A stretch of DNA of 64,000 nt from Ascaris suum (Eukaryota; Nematoda; Chromadorea; Rhabditida; Ascarididae), in contig CM024174.1 in the NCBI GenBank assembly GCA_013433145.1, positions 1,413,083-1,477,082 of the forward strand, written 5' to 3'. Under the pieces are notes generated by a model. It ran no database searches, was not told the origin of the DNA, and was given only the letters and a program-made list of their open reading frames with translations. A program made the translations under genes and the position numbers. The stretch's first letter is position 1, and the number at the start of each line of letters is the position of its first letter. Shown piece after piece: positions 28,031 through 38,800 of the stretch.

Positions 28031-28317
28031 CGTTAACGATATCCTTCTTTCATAGAATCCAACCTCACTATGAAAAAAAAAAATCACAAAAATATGGTAA
28101 TCGTTTAAAATTGTAAATAAATATAGCAACGAGATTACTGAAAAGATTTCAATGCTGAAAGTAATGACTCTTTCTTGAGTAAATTTATATCAGCTGCAAA
28201 TAATTTTTTGGCGCTCTATTTTAGACCATTAAGGTTTACAGAATAAGTTGGAAATTTGTATGCTGTAGCACAACAGTATTACTTAGAACTTTGAATAGAG
28301 TTCTTTGCAGTAATAAT

Positions 28318-28690
28318 TGTTGGGTATAGCACCGAAGAGTCAACCCAAAATATCTGCTTGTGATCTAAAAACTGCAGTGAGCAATTCATTCGTATAGTCG
28401 ATTCTTGTTTATTGTTCTTCATATAATGTCACTGATCAATTTAGGCGCACTTGTGCTACCTTAGGCGATATCTGGTGCCTATATAAGTCCGACTTCGGCC
28501 GCCTGAATGTCTTTGGTCTTTCATCCGACTCCTAGTATTTGAGAGTCGTGGTACTCCTCCATAAACCACTTTTATCTTGCTTGTGCTCTTGCATATCGTA
28601 CCGATAGACGGTTATCGCCTACTGCCTTCTGCCTACACTTGGCCTCTCATACCATCACTGCCAGTCACAAGATCGTAGAAAATATATAAA
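28318..28690 (+). promoter_or_regulatory. TATA-bearing, less AT-rich block: possible solo LTR or promoter
   Basis: The block opens TGTTGGGTATAGCACC, has TATATAAG at 28480, and is followed by an unusually GC-rich stretch (CCGACTTCGGCCGCCTG) and several short C- and T-rich segments up to about 28690. Start TGTTGG and an internal TATA box resemble the LTRs of BEL/Pao or Gypsy elements. I found no matching 3' terminus, no target-site duplication and no internal retroviral-like genes, so a single-gene promoter remains equally possible. Confidence 0.3.
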
Positions 28691-30208
28691 CTACGTTGAT
28701 CAACGAAAATATAACTTGTAATAGGAGGCTCTAGTATAAACGATAAACGTATTTATAAACCCCTTCCATAGAAAATATGCTACTTGAATTCTATCTTCTA
28801 TATTATAATACTAACCATAGAAAACGATAGTAATATAAACTAAACTGAAATTGAAAAATAATCGCAATATTCATCTTTTGAATTGTCGAAACTTTTCAGT
28901 AGCGAATAATTTGAAACGAATTACATAGACGATAGCAAATATTGACTATCACCAAAATTCGAGTGTTAAAAAATTACGAAAAAAATATGAAGAAATAAAA
29001 AAATATACTCGAATTATAGAAATATTCAATGCTCTTCGATCTAATATGATTAGAGTATTTCAATAGCCAAAAGAATATAACCATTGAGAGATCGCATACG
29101 GGCCTATTGCAATGACTCATAAGATCCACAGAAAATGAGCATATAAACCCTTAGCATTTCAATATCATGAATTCTTGACACGGCAGAAGAAAACAATAGA
29201 ATTGATCATCGAAAAATGAAGTATCACAAGTAAACGATTTACTTGTATACTGCATTGAAATCGTCGAAATATTTTAAGACAGAAAACAAAAAAAAAAAAA
29301 CATGAGAACAAGCGTACGATTGACGGATTTATGGATTCAAACGTGAGATTCGATTGCAAAAAAAAAAAACTATCATACGCGAAAAGTCGCGTTGAGACCA
29401 ACGATCCAATTGAACCGTGAGCAATATCTTTCCCCATCTCCAACTTAATTCCTATACGTAAAGCATTGGAAACGAATAAGCCAATGACTAGATCGGTGTA
29501 ATAATAAAATTAAGGATTCTGGTTTCAATTGATGAAACGATGAGAATCAACGAGAAAATCGAATAAACAATTAAAATTTTTCTCAATTATGCAAATTTAT
29601 AATGATTTTCTAAAATATGCAAATTTAGGGGGAAAAATTCTAAATCAATAAATTAAAAAAATAAAATTTGATGAGTAAATCTATTTAGCATTATTGCAAT
29701 TTAATATTTCAATTTTTTTTCATGCAAAAATTCAACGAAAAATTTCATTTTATATGAATATTTTCATGAATCATTTTACAAAAACTATCAAAAATTAATT
29801 ATTGCAATTTTAATTTTGCAATTATATATTGCAAAAGTATTGCATACAGCAAACAATTGAATATTGCACAGAGTAAATTCATTCCTAAATTTAAAATAAT
29901 TTCCGGAGAAATTTTGCATTTTTCCAAAATAATTTCCGATCTCCTGAAGGAGCCATTAAAGAAAAATATTAAAGAACTCGCAATTGTCGATCTTCTGTTG
30001 ATTGATTCCGATTCATTATATAATTAAATATATATAATAATTAAAGATATTTTAACGTATTTTCAGTTGATCTCTTCTTATGGCATCCATATGAATGACG
30101 AATATCTGAAGCATCGTTCCTCAGATGCAAAATAGTGAATCTCGAACTGCCGTCTAAGCGTCTGTTGTAGTATTCTGAGTTCCTCGCCATCCTCCCTTCC
30201 CCCTATGG

Positions 30209-30294
30209 GGGAGTCCCTTTGCGGGTATTCCCGCATAACATTACCGGGGGCCTCTGAGATCGAGAAATTCCCCACGTGCGAGGGAATCCCTCGC
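30209..30294. repeat. Cluster of three perfect GC-rich hairpins
   Basis: Three inverted repeats with no mismatch lie in a row: CCCCC-TAT-GGGGG (30209-30221), TGCGGG-TATT-CCCGCA (30230-30245), and GCGAGGG-AAT-CCCTCGC (30278-30294). Their loops are 3, 4 and 3 nt. They sit in a GC-rich island (about 30180-30370) inside very AT-rich DNA. Either orientation could fold. No tRNA, snRNA or known family was recognised. Confidence 0.6.
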
Positions 30295-30506
30295 GGGTGC
30301 CCCAGTGCTTTTCGTTATCTCTGCAAGGGATGTTAGAAGCGCGAATTCTGCGGTCGCGAGCTGAAAAAAAATTTCTCCATTAAGTTACAGAACCCGAGGA
30401 TAGTATGTGATTCAGTATGTTGGAATAAAAGACGCTGAAAGCTAATATGGCACACATATGTCATCAAAGAAACAACAATTCATTGAGAAAGATGATATCG
30501 AGATAG

Positions 30507-30585
30507 TATGGACACAATATGGACATAATATGGACACAATGTGGACATAATATGGACATAATATGGACATAATATGGACACAATG
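30507..30585. repeat. 12-bp minisatellite, about 6.5 copies
   Basis: Unit ATATGGACAYAA repeated head to tail with few changes. The minus-strand ORF reading HIMSILCPH is an artefact of this repeat. Confidence 0.9.
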
Positions 30586-31054
30586 AAAAAGCATAACGGA
30601 AACCAGCTGACGTAAAATGTGTGCGCATATGTCGAATAAACGAAAATACTCCTAACAAGCTTTGTAACACAGCGTTAGTATAGACCTGTGTAATCTGCAC
30701 GGTGCTCGAAGAAAAACCCATTATTGCCCAGGTTCCACAGTTCATTATCGCCGCCTATCCTATTATGCTTGCATTTTCTAATTTTGATGTCGAGAAAATC
30801 TTCTCTAGCGGTGAAACACTCGAATCAAAAATTGCAAATTGTATTCTCTAGGCCTTATCGTATGGATAACTGAGACCAGCAATAGTGTTTAAATTGAAAT
30901 GATTCAGCCGTAGCTTAAAAGCTGAAGAAGTGGATGCATTAATGATAATAGCTGAAAGCAGATTCTAAATTCGTACAACTTGAAATTGAAACTATGCAGA
31001 ACGTTGTTTATATCGTAACCTCTTCTGGCAAGCTGAAACTGATGTGTATGTCGA

Positions 31055-31417
31055 CTACGGGCATATGCAAATTGAAATATTCCCGAAAACAGGCAGGATG
31101 CCGGAAAAGTCGGAAACAAATTCATAGCTAACAATCAAGTCAGAATTGATTCTGCAATATTCCCGATGATTGCTGATTAAAAATTTCTGTCTTCGTAATA
31201 TAATTTGGTTTCTACGGACCACGGGAAGTTTTACGGAAATGAATGCGGGATGACGCGTTATTGGGCATTCTCTAGCAGTTCTGATATTTGAAATCAAATA
31301 AGGCGACCGTAGAGGGGGATGCATCGTTCGACAGTAAGCGTGGAAGGCGTTTCGCTGGTACAGAATATATCTATGCTCTAAAGCGCGGAAAATATAATTT
31401 GCAATTTTTGATTCCAT
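31055..31417 (-). CDS. Hypothetical 120-residue ORF, unrecognised
   Basis: This is one of the longest uninterrupted ORFs outside repeats. It starts MESKIANYIFRALEHRYILY and is rich in Arg, Ile and Ser, with a hydrophobic end (SGILPVFGNISICICP). Codon third positions are mixed, unlike the strongly A/T-ending codons of PAR-6 and DHRS4, though similar to the RMI1 linker. No signal peptide, domain or splice link was seen. It could be a lone exon, a mobile-element remnant or a chance ORF in a less AT-rich island. Confidence 0.22.
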   Translation of the reverse strand: MESKIANYIFRALEHRYILYQRNAFHAYCRTMHPPLRSPYLISNIRTARECPITRHPAFISVKLPVVRRNQIILRRQKFLISNHREYCRINSDLIVSYEFVSDFSGILPVFGNISICICP

Positions 31418-32261
31418 TATTTCATCGATAGAATGGAGATTTTCTCAACACGAAAACAGAAAACGCAAGCATGAGAGGATAGGAGCGGATAACGAATTGT
31501 GGATTCCAGTATTTTATCAATGAAGCTTCAGAAACTCGTCATTCATTCGTTAGCTTCAAAGAAGATATTAATTGAAAATAATGATAACATGCCGTTGATT
31601 ATATATTTAATTACATAGAGAATCTGAAATATTATCAATTTTGAATAATATTTGCCGCATTATAAGATTAAACGAGAGAATTCTCGCTTAAAATTTTCTT
31701 ATATTTATAAAGCTAATATTAAATAGTCATTTAATTTCAAATGAATATTGAAAAATTTCAACGATAGAAAAGCGACAATTCGCGAGAATAGCGTGAACTG
31801 ATTAGGATTGAGTAATGCCTATCGCCTTGATATACATCTTCCATCATTTATAAGCCTTGATATACATCCATCATTCAAATATAAACGATCTCACCTGATG
31901 CAACAGCTACCTCAGGTGTGCAATATCGATTAATCGGTAGAATCGAAAAAGCTAGTATGTTTTGAGTTTATTTTTCTATGCAATATTAGCGATGCAGAAA
32001 TTTTTTCTTCTCGATTGGTGATCAGTCATTTAACGATATGCTAAAGACGAAGACGAAACGCACAATAACAAACAAACTTTCTTAGTCAATTTTTCGGATT
32101 CTTATGCCGTAAATCACAAGCGCAATGACGGGGAATATTGCAAAAAAAAAAAAAAATAAAAAATAAAATAAAATAAAAGCGCTATATATGCATAATGTAA
32201 TTTGAAATGCACAAGACAATGAAATGTACTTGAAGAGATTATAGACATACGGCAAGGAAGG

Positions 32262-32485
32262 ATTTCCGGGAACTACGACGAGAATCGATTCCTGGGAATG
32301 AGGAGCGAGAGAGGAGTTTCGGGAATAAGAGCGAGAAAAAAAAAGAGTTCCCCGGCAATAAGAGCGAGAAAGCGTCCGTAGGAATAAGAGCGAGAATGGA
32401 TTTCCGGGAATGAGGATGAGGAGCATCGAGAGCAAGGAAGAAGAAGACCATGAATGAGATTAAGAAAGTATTTCCGGGAATAAAG
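32262..32485. repeat. Degenerate minisatellite, unit about 33-36 bp
   Basis: Segments GGAATAAGAGCGAGAA and TTTCCGGGAATGAGGA recur about six times with substitutions. Overlapping minus-strand ORFs in all frames (RNSSLAPHS, GNPFSLLF and similar) are its translation. Confidence 0.75.
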
Positions 32486-33640
32486 TAGAAAACTAAACAC
32501 GTATTCATTTAGAATAAATTTCGATGGATGAAAAAATAAGAAAGAATTTCTTCGAATAGCGATAAAATGAAATAAAATTAAATCGATTAAACAAATGATG
32601 AAATAAACTAAATTTCGCAAATATTCTTTCGAATGAATAAGTGATCGCTTATTGAGAAAATAATTAAATTTATAATAAATGGTTTTTTTTTTTTTTTTTT
32701 TGAGGAGAATCGACATGAAGATAGTATAGTATAGAATAATGAAAATAAGAGTGAATATAAACGATATATCACTCGAAAAAAAAATTTTAATTATTTTCAA
32801 TACTTTAAAAGACTATACGAAAATCAACCTCCCGAAGCGTCTCTATAATTAAGCTTGCTAAATATGCAAATAGTCATATTAAGCTTGCATCTTCAGGTCG
32901 CACTATTTCTGAGGATGCTCAATAAAGACCTCAGGTCATTCGTAACGATAATAACCTCAACAACTTATAGAACAGTATGGTTAATCACCATATAGCCGAA
33001 TGTTCGTAATTTTATTTGAGTGAGCAAATGAAACGTTACCTTCATATCCCGACTACGAGTTGATTGCCAAGCAAAAAAGTTACGGGCAGGTGTGCTACAG
33101 CAATTATTTTTTAAGCGTTTTAATTCCCATAATTTAGCTAAGAACCAAACATCGAAAAAGCCAGCATTACCCCTTTTACGCTTAGGTTTAATTCTAGATT
33201 ATTTCATCCTCTATACCTGTCACCTTATCTCACCTCAACTCGATCTAGATATTGAACGAGAATCCTATAAAAATACATGTTGTTGCATTTTTACCCTCCA
33301 CCTATAAACAATTTATTCTCGCATATTCATATCTATATTTTTGTTTATCTCGATTTTCTCATGCACTCAGGTTTCTTTTTTCATTATTGTTATTTCTTTG
33401 TTTATTTATTTATTTATCTTCAATATCCTTTCGGTTTTAAACGTATGACTGCATACCTTATTTGTGGTCAAAAATATTTTTATTATTTCTTTATATCGTT
33501 GATTTATTGAATGCGTCGTTCATTGTTTACTTTATTTTAATTTATCTTATTCTACTCTAGCTTAATTAATTAAGAAATATCTCTTCATATCGCTTCCACT
33601 TCTCCTCAGCTGAAGTTGCAAGGTCGTCAGGGGAGGGGTA

Positions 33641-33653
33641 GGGGGGGGGGGGG
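33641..33653 (+). repeat. Poly-G run (13), 0.4 kb upstream of the RMI1 start
   Basis: Thirteen Gs preceded by GGGGAGGGGTA and followed by AGG. It lies before the trans-splice site of RMI1 and could be in its outron. Confidence 0.9.
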
Positions 33654-34040
33654 AGGTTAGGTCTGATGCGCACCTTCTGCCCTTCAGATCCTGACGAGTC
33701 CATTCATTTTTGCCCTGAAATAGAATTTTCATGCATCTGCTCCTGGTTCGCGTGGGGTAAAAGGTTGACCTTTGAAGGTGCAAAGTTTAACCGAGAACGC
33801 ACGGTTGTTTATTTACCGTGTCAGTTTGTTAGTGTCTTTCCATGCTTGAATATATGCGAGTTCTACGAGTATACGAATTCCGTAATCCTCCTTTTCTTGT
33901 AAGCTTGCGTTTCATTTTAATCTCCCACTTCGCTTACTTCCTTCAAAAGACCTAAAAGGACGTTATCCTTGATGTGATTTAGTTGTTAGGAAATTGTGCG
34001 CTTCAAGCTCAAACCTATAATTTAAAAACCAGGTTTGTTA

Positions 34041-34054
34041 TATGTTTTAGAATA
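34041..34054 (+). promoter_or_regulatory. Probable trans-splice acceptor of RMI1
   Basis: TATGTTTTAG ends at 34050 and the ATG starts at 34055, leaving a 4-nt leader. Such a short distance, with no coding exon upstream, is typical of spliced-leader acceptors in nematodes. Confidence 0.5.
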
Positions 34055-35753
34055 ATGGAGAGGAATTTAGTGGCGTCTTTTTTCGCAAGTCGCCATATTA
34101 TTTTCAAAGATAAATGGTTGGACGAAGTGATGAAATATTTGAGAAATGAAGTTGAAAAATCGACACATGTATGTTTATTTATAATTTTTTTAATACTATT
34201 TGAAAAAAATGTTCGTAGAAAATAGAAATCGTTGAATTGTTTTGATTTGATTGTTAGCATTTTTATGGAATTCTTTTTGCTTAAGAATTATTCATTTCAA
34301 TATTATTTGTCGATTTATTCACACCTTTTCAGCAGTTTGCATGAGAGATGGTTTGTCTAGAGTGATCACATGCGGAAAATAAAAACATTAAAGATGAGGT
34401 GGAGTTTGTGGGAGATTGGGGGGGGGGGGGGGGAGGGAGAGGGGTGGGAGGGGAGGAGCGGGAGAGGAGAGTAGATAAAATCAAATGATATGTATCAGAG
34501 ACCTGGACATTACTACTATGTATACGAGCATATCCTTTATGTCCTCCTTTCTCAACTCGAAGGGCATATTGTCATGCACCGATGGGATGCTCTTCTCAAT
34601 TTAAGTCCTTTTTTTCAGTGGTTTGGATTTGCGTAGTGATTAGTGGCCTAAACTTGTTTTGAAGCATCCGAAAGAAAGAGACAGCATAAAATTGGCGCTA
34701 ACAAGCTACACAAAGTTCTTGTGGTTAAGTTTAAACCCAATTTCGATTGGGATCGGAACCAAATCCAGGCTTATCCAAGGCCACAAGGTTTTGCAAGTTC
34801 TTCGAATTTTGTGAGAAAATATGATGTCTGTTATCGAGCTCTACCGATTTAAACCGTTGAGAAATAGACTTGACTTCTACACTATCTATCAGTATATCCT
34901 GCACTGTTATTAATAAAAATGATTCCAATTATTTAAATTATATAAAGCGCTCGGCTCGATGGGAAGCGCGGGAATAGGATCCGATATTCAGCATATCACA
35001 GAGAGAAATTATTTCTAAACATAGAATAACGCATCTCGATCCGAAATGGTGGTTGATTAGCTGAAATCACCTTACCTGAAAGGTATATTTCCTGTCTCAT
35101 TCATATTGGTTTAGCAGACAACGGCATCCCTCTGCGATCAGGTCTATGAACAATGGCTTTTCACAGAGTTGTGTTCAAGCACACGACCTGTCTTACGATT
35201 ACCGCCATATGCAAAGAAGATCGTTTTGAAGGGTCAATGTACTTTACAGGTAATGCTGCAGTTATCAGTGCTTAAATCTATGCTTATGATAAGGGAGCTC
35301 ATTTTTTTTTTGGCCGACCCAACTACAGATCTTCGCAGAATTAGAGTAATCTGGGCGAAACGTTGATAATCAACGATGATGATTACGAAGACGCTAAAAT
35401 CACTGAAATCTTCAAAGATCCTGAAGATATTATCAATGGATTTTCTTAGACGGATGGAGTAGCGTTGTGAAAAAAATTTTTCTTTATGGAAATTTCCTAG
35501 GCGTTAAGATTTTCGATAAAGTGACCAATTTATTATTAATTTAAATAAACGATGAAATTTTTCAAATTCTTCCACCCACATTGGCGGAAATCTCTTTTAT
35601 ACGTACGTGGTGCATAACTTTTTACCACGTATTTAGTATCAGTTGTCATTCATTCTTGCCGCATGACTAGCCTAGTCATGTTTTGAAGCATATCGTGTAT
35701 CATATCATATCATATCATATCATATCATATCATATCATATCATATCATATCAT

Positions 35754-35846
<93 letters not shown>

Positions 35847-38800
35847 TTCATATCGGTACCAGATCGCAAGTGTCTGTTAGAGACATGCTGCAGCCTGCTA
35901 ATGCCCACCATGTGTCATTCCATGGTACATTGAATCATCGCTAGCGTCATGTTCCTCGTCTAGCAATGCAGAAAGAATAATGCTGTTGAATAAGTTTGCT
36001 TTCGAAGATAATGGTCTTTTCCTGTGCGTGAAAATATCGCAGAGGTTCGAAGAGGCTATCGTCGACGTTTTTCTGCTGCTTCTCAGTTTCACGTCAAGGT
36101 TGTCGTCCATTTCTCTCGCTTGTTTCGGATAGAAATATCCTCTCTAAAAGCTCGGCGTTTCGGTTTTTCGAAAAGGTTTCCGTGCTTTATACCTCTACCG
36201 ACTGTTATTTTTGTTGATTTATTAAATAGGATGATTTCCAGTTTCAATCTTATCAATAAATCGTCAATAATTCTTATGTGCACCGGTTCATCGCTTGATC
36301 GATGAAGATTGTAGTATGTCGTCATGCTCCAAAGACTCAAAGGCTTTCTTGAGGTCAGCAAAGAGTAAACGTAGAAGGATTCTGTATTCTTTGACCATTC
36401 AGTCGACCGTGTTACTCGATGATGTGGTCAGCAGTAGAAAATCGCTTCCTGAAACCTGCCTGGTGATTAATTGGTACTCTTTACTTGACCATAAACTACT
36501 TACTTGAAAATCTTTTACATGTGCGACAGCAAGCATGTCGAGCGGTAGCTGTGAATGTCCTCCCTGTCTTACTTCTTGGGAATCCTCACTGTTCTCGATC
36601 TCTTCTATTCTGCCGGTATCTTTCCTGACTGTAGATATCAGGTGAATCGGTCACTCAGTGCTCTCGCGAGCTGTTCACATCCCACTCATATTTCCTTTCC
36701 GTGTATCTGATCAACTCTTGCTGTTTTCGTCGGCTTCATTCTGCGCACTGCTTTCCGGACTTTTCTGGATATCACATCCAGCATAGCAGACATGGTGGTG
36801 AGGTCGAGACTTTTCACTGTAACAGTTGAAGAAAGTCGTTCGTGGTAATTCCTGCCAGCTTCTTCCGTCGTTCTCGATGATGGGATCACGCTGTGAAGCA
36901 AATATCTCTTCTTCCAAGCTTTTCTCAAATTAGACCTGCAATTTGCTGCTTCCCTCAGTCTTTTGTTTTTGAATTTGCTCTAGTTTTCTGTCACTTACAT
37001 TCGTATTACCTTGCATGGCACCTTGCATTCCAAACCCGGATCGGCCGTCGCAATCATCGTTGATCGCCTTCTTCGAAAAAACGCAAGCGTTTCTTGGCAC
37101 TGAAAATATTCTGCTGGCTTCTAGTTCCATTTACTGCAGCAGTAGATTTGCATTCACTATATTTGCTGAGAAATTGACTAAAACTGTCAATGTTGCTTCA
37201 ATATTACTTCCAGAAATATTTTAATTCTCGAGACTTCAATAAATAGAAAATTTTAAATCCTGCATAACTTGTGCTAATGCTTAAAAATATTACCTGTAGA
37301 AGGTAAAAAGGGAGCTTGTTGATGTTACAGGTGAATTGGATCATCGACATCAGTCAATCAGCGTATAGTCAATTTCGCCTCTTAACACAGCATTTTGAAG
37401 ACAACAGTGGTTTTGATTGTGGCGCCGTTGAAGATAACCACGTTAGTATTATTTCTATATATATATATTTTTTTATTTTTTATGCAGTTGGAATGATTTT
37501 ATGTGATTAAGTAGGTTATATGGTATCGAAGACGAATAATAAGATATTTGGAAGGCTACCTCTTATTATAGACGGTATTAGTGTTATTTTTCTCTCTCCC
37601 TTCTACCCCCCCCCCCCCGTCTACATCCCTTATTTTGGCTTTTAATCACCATGTAGGTTTTTATTGAAAATTTAGAGACAAATTTTTTGAGCATTTTCAA
37701 TTTTTTTTTTACTTTTCCATTCGATCTCCTGAATGATGTCAATAATTATGAAAACTCACTTACTTGTTCTACCTACCTTAATAAGTTTTATCTCCAGGTC
37801 ATACTTCAGTTCACTGCTAGTTGCTTTTCCAGAATGACGTCATATGTGAGGTAAATGTTAATTACTTTTGGGTTTTAAAGAAAAAAAGAATTTATTTCAC
37901 TAGTTTGTAGAGAGCATTATCATGAAAAGGTTGATCGATGAGTTTCTAATTATGAATAAGTTTTGTCCTCATAAGCATTTCTCTAGTACCTTAGTGGAAT
38001 CGTCGATACTCAAGCTCGTAATAACGGTTTTTTAGGATCGCTTCCGGTGGATTCTAAGGAAAAAGTGCATTTGAAGTGCTATCAACTCGATATTGCTGGC
38101 TTTTGAAACCCAATGGGGGGATATAAGAAGAACTTCGATTATGGCTATTTATCATGCTGTTGTGTTGTATTTTATAGGAAGTTTTGCAATTATGAACTCA
38201 TTACCCACCCTTCCCCTCCTTCTTGCAGAGTTGTTAGTTTCATCGAATGGTTGCTGGGTGGGCGAGGGGGGGGGGGTGGATTGGATGTGCTTAATAATCG
38301 GTATTTCAGTTCGTTTATTTATTTTTGGAAGGTGCCCCTTATTTGCGGTTAATGCGTTCGAATTGAAAGGGTGTTGTGGATGGGATGATATCTTAGTGGC
38401 TTATGTGATAGAGGATCAGCACGATAGTTTGAGGTAGCGAGTTCAAGGTCCACATACATTTGAATGAGAAGCAACACGTCTTACAGCAGAGCGTTTTAAT
38501 CTGAAATATTTCGGATAAGGCAATTATTAATTTTCAGGATGAGGGGAAGAGTTCACAATTTCTTCTAATGGAAGTGACGGATGGTCAACGTAAATTACGT
38601 GCGATCACTATCGGTGATATTGATGGTCTAAGTTTAAAATCCACTCCCGGCATGAAGGTGAGTGTTTAATGCTTCGACTAGATGGGCATATGACCTCTCA
38701 AACCATCAAATAGTGCGCATTTACTTCGTGAAAATCCACATTTTTAGAGATTAGCTCATGATGAAGTTTTATGGAGACAGGATTTTATATGTTGAGGTCG

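Larger units (their letters stand above)
28031..34054. other. Gap between the divergent cardiolipin synthase and RMI1 genes
   Basis: No named gene. The stretch has a candidate promoter or LTR-like block (28318-28690), a GC-rich hairpin cluster (30200-30370), a 12-bp minisatellite (30507-30585), a 120-codon ORF (31055-31417, minus), a minisatellite (32262-32485) and a 13-base G run (33641). These islands are less AT-rich than their surroundings and may be mobile-element remnants. Promoters of both flanking genes must lie here, but I cannot point to them. Confidence 0.5.

Noticed and set aside
36686..36928. Minus-strand ORF MRKAWKKRYLL... as a gene of its own
   Set aside because: It is one frame of the decayed LINE reverse transcriptase, not an independent gene.
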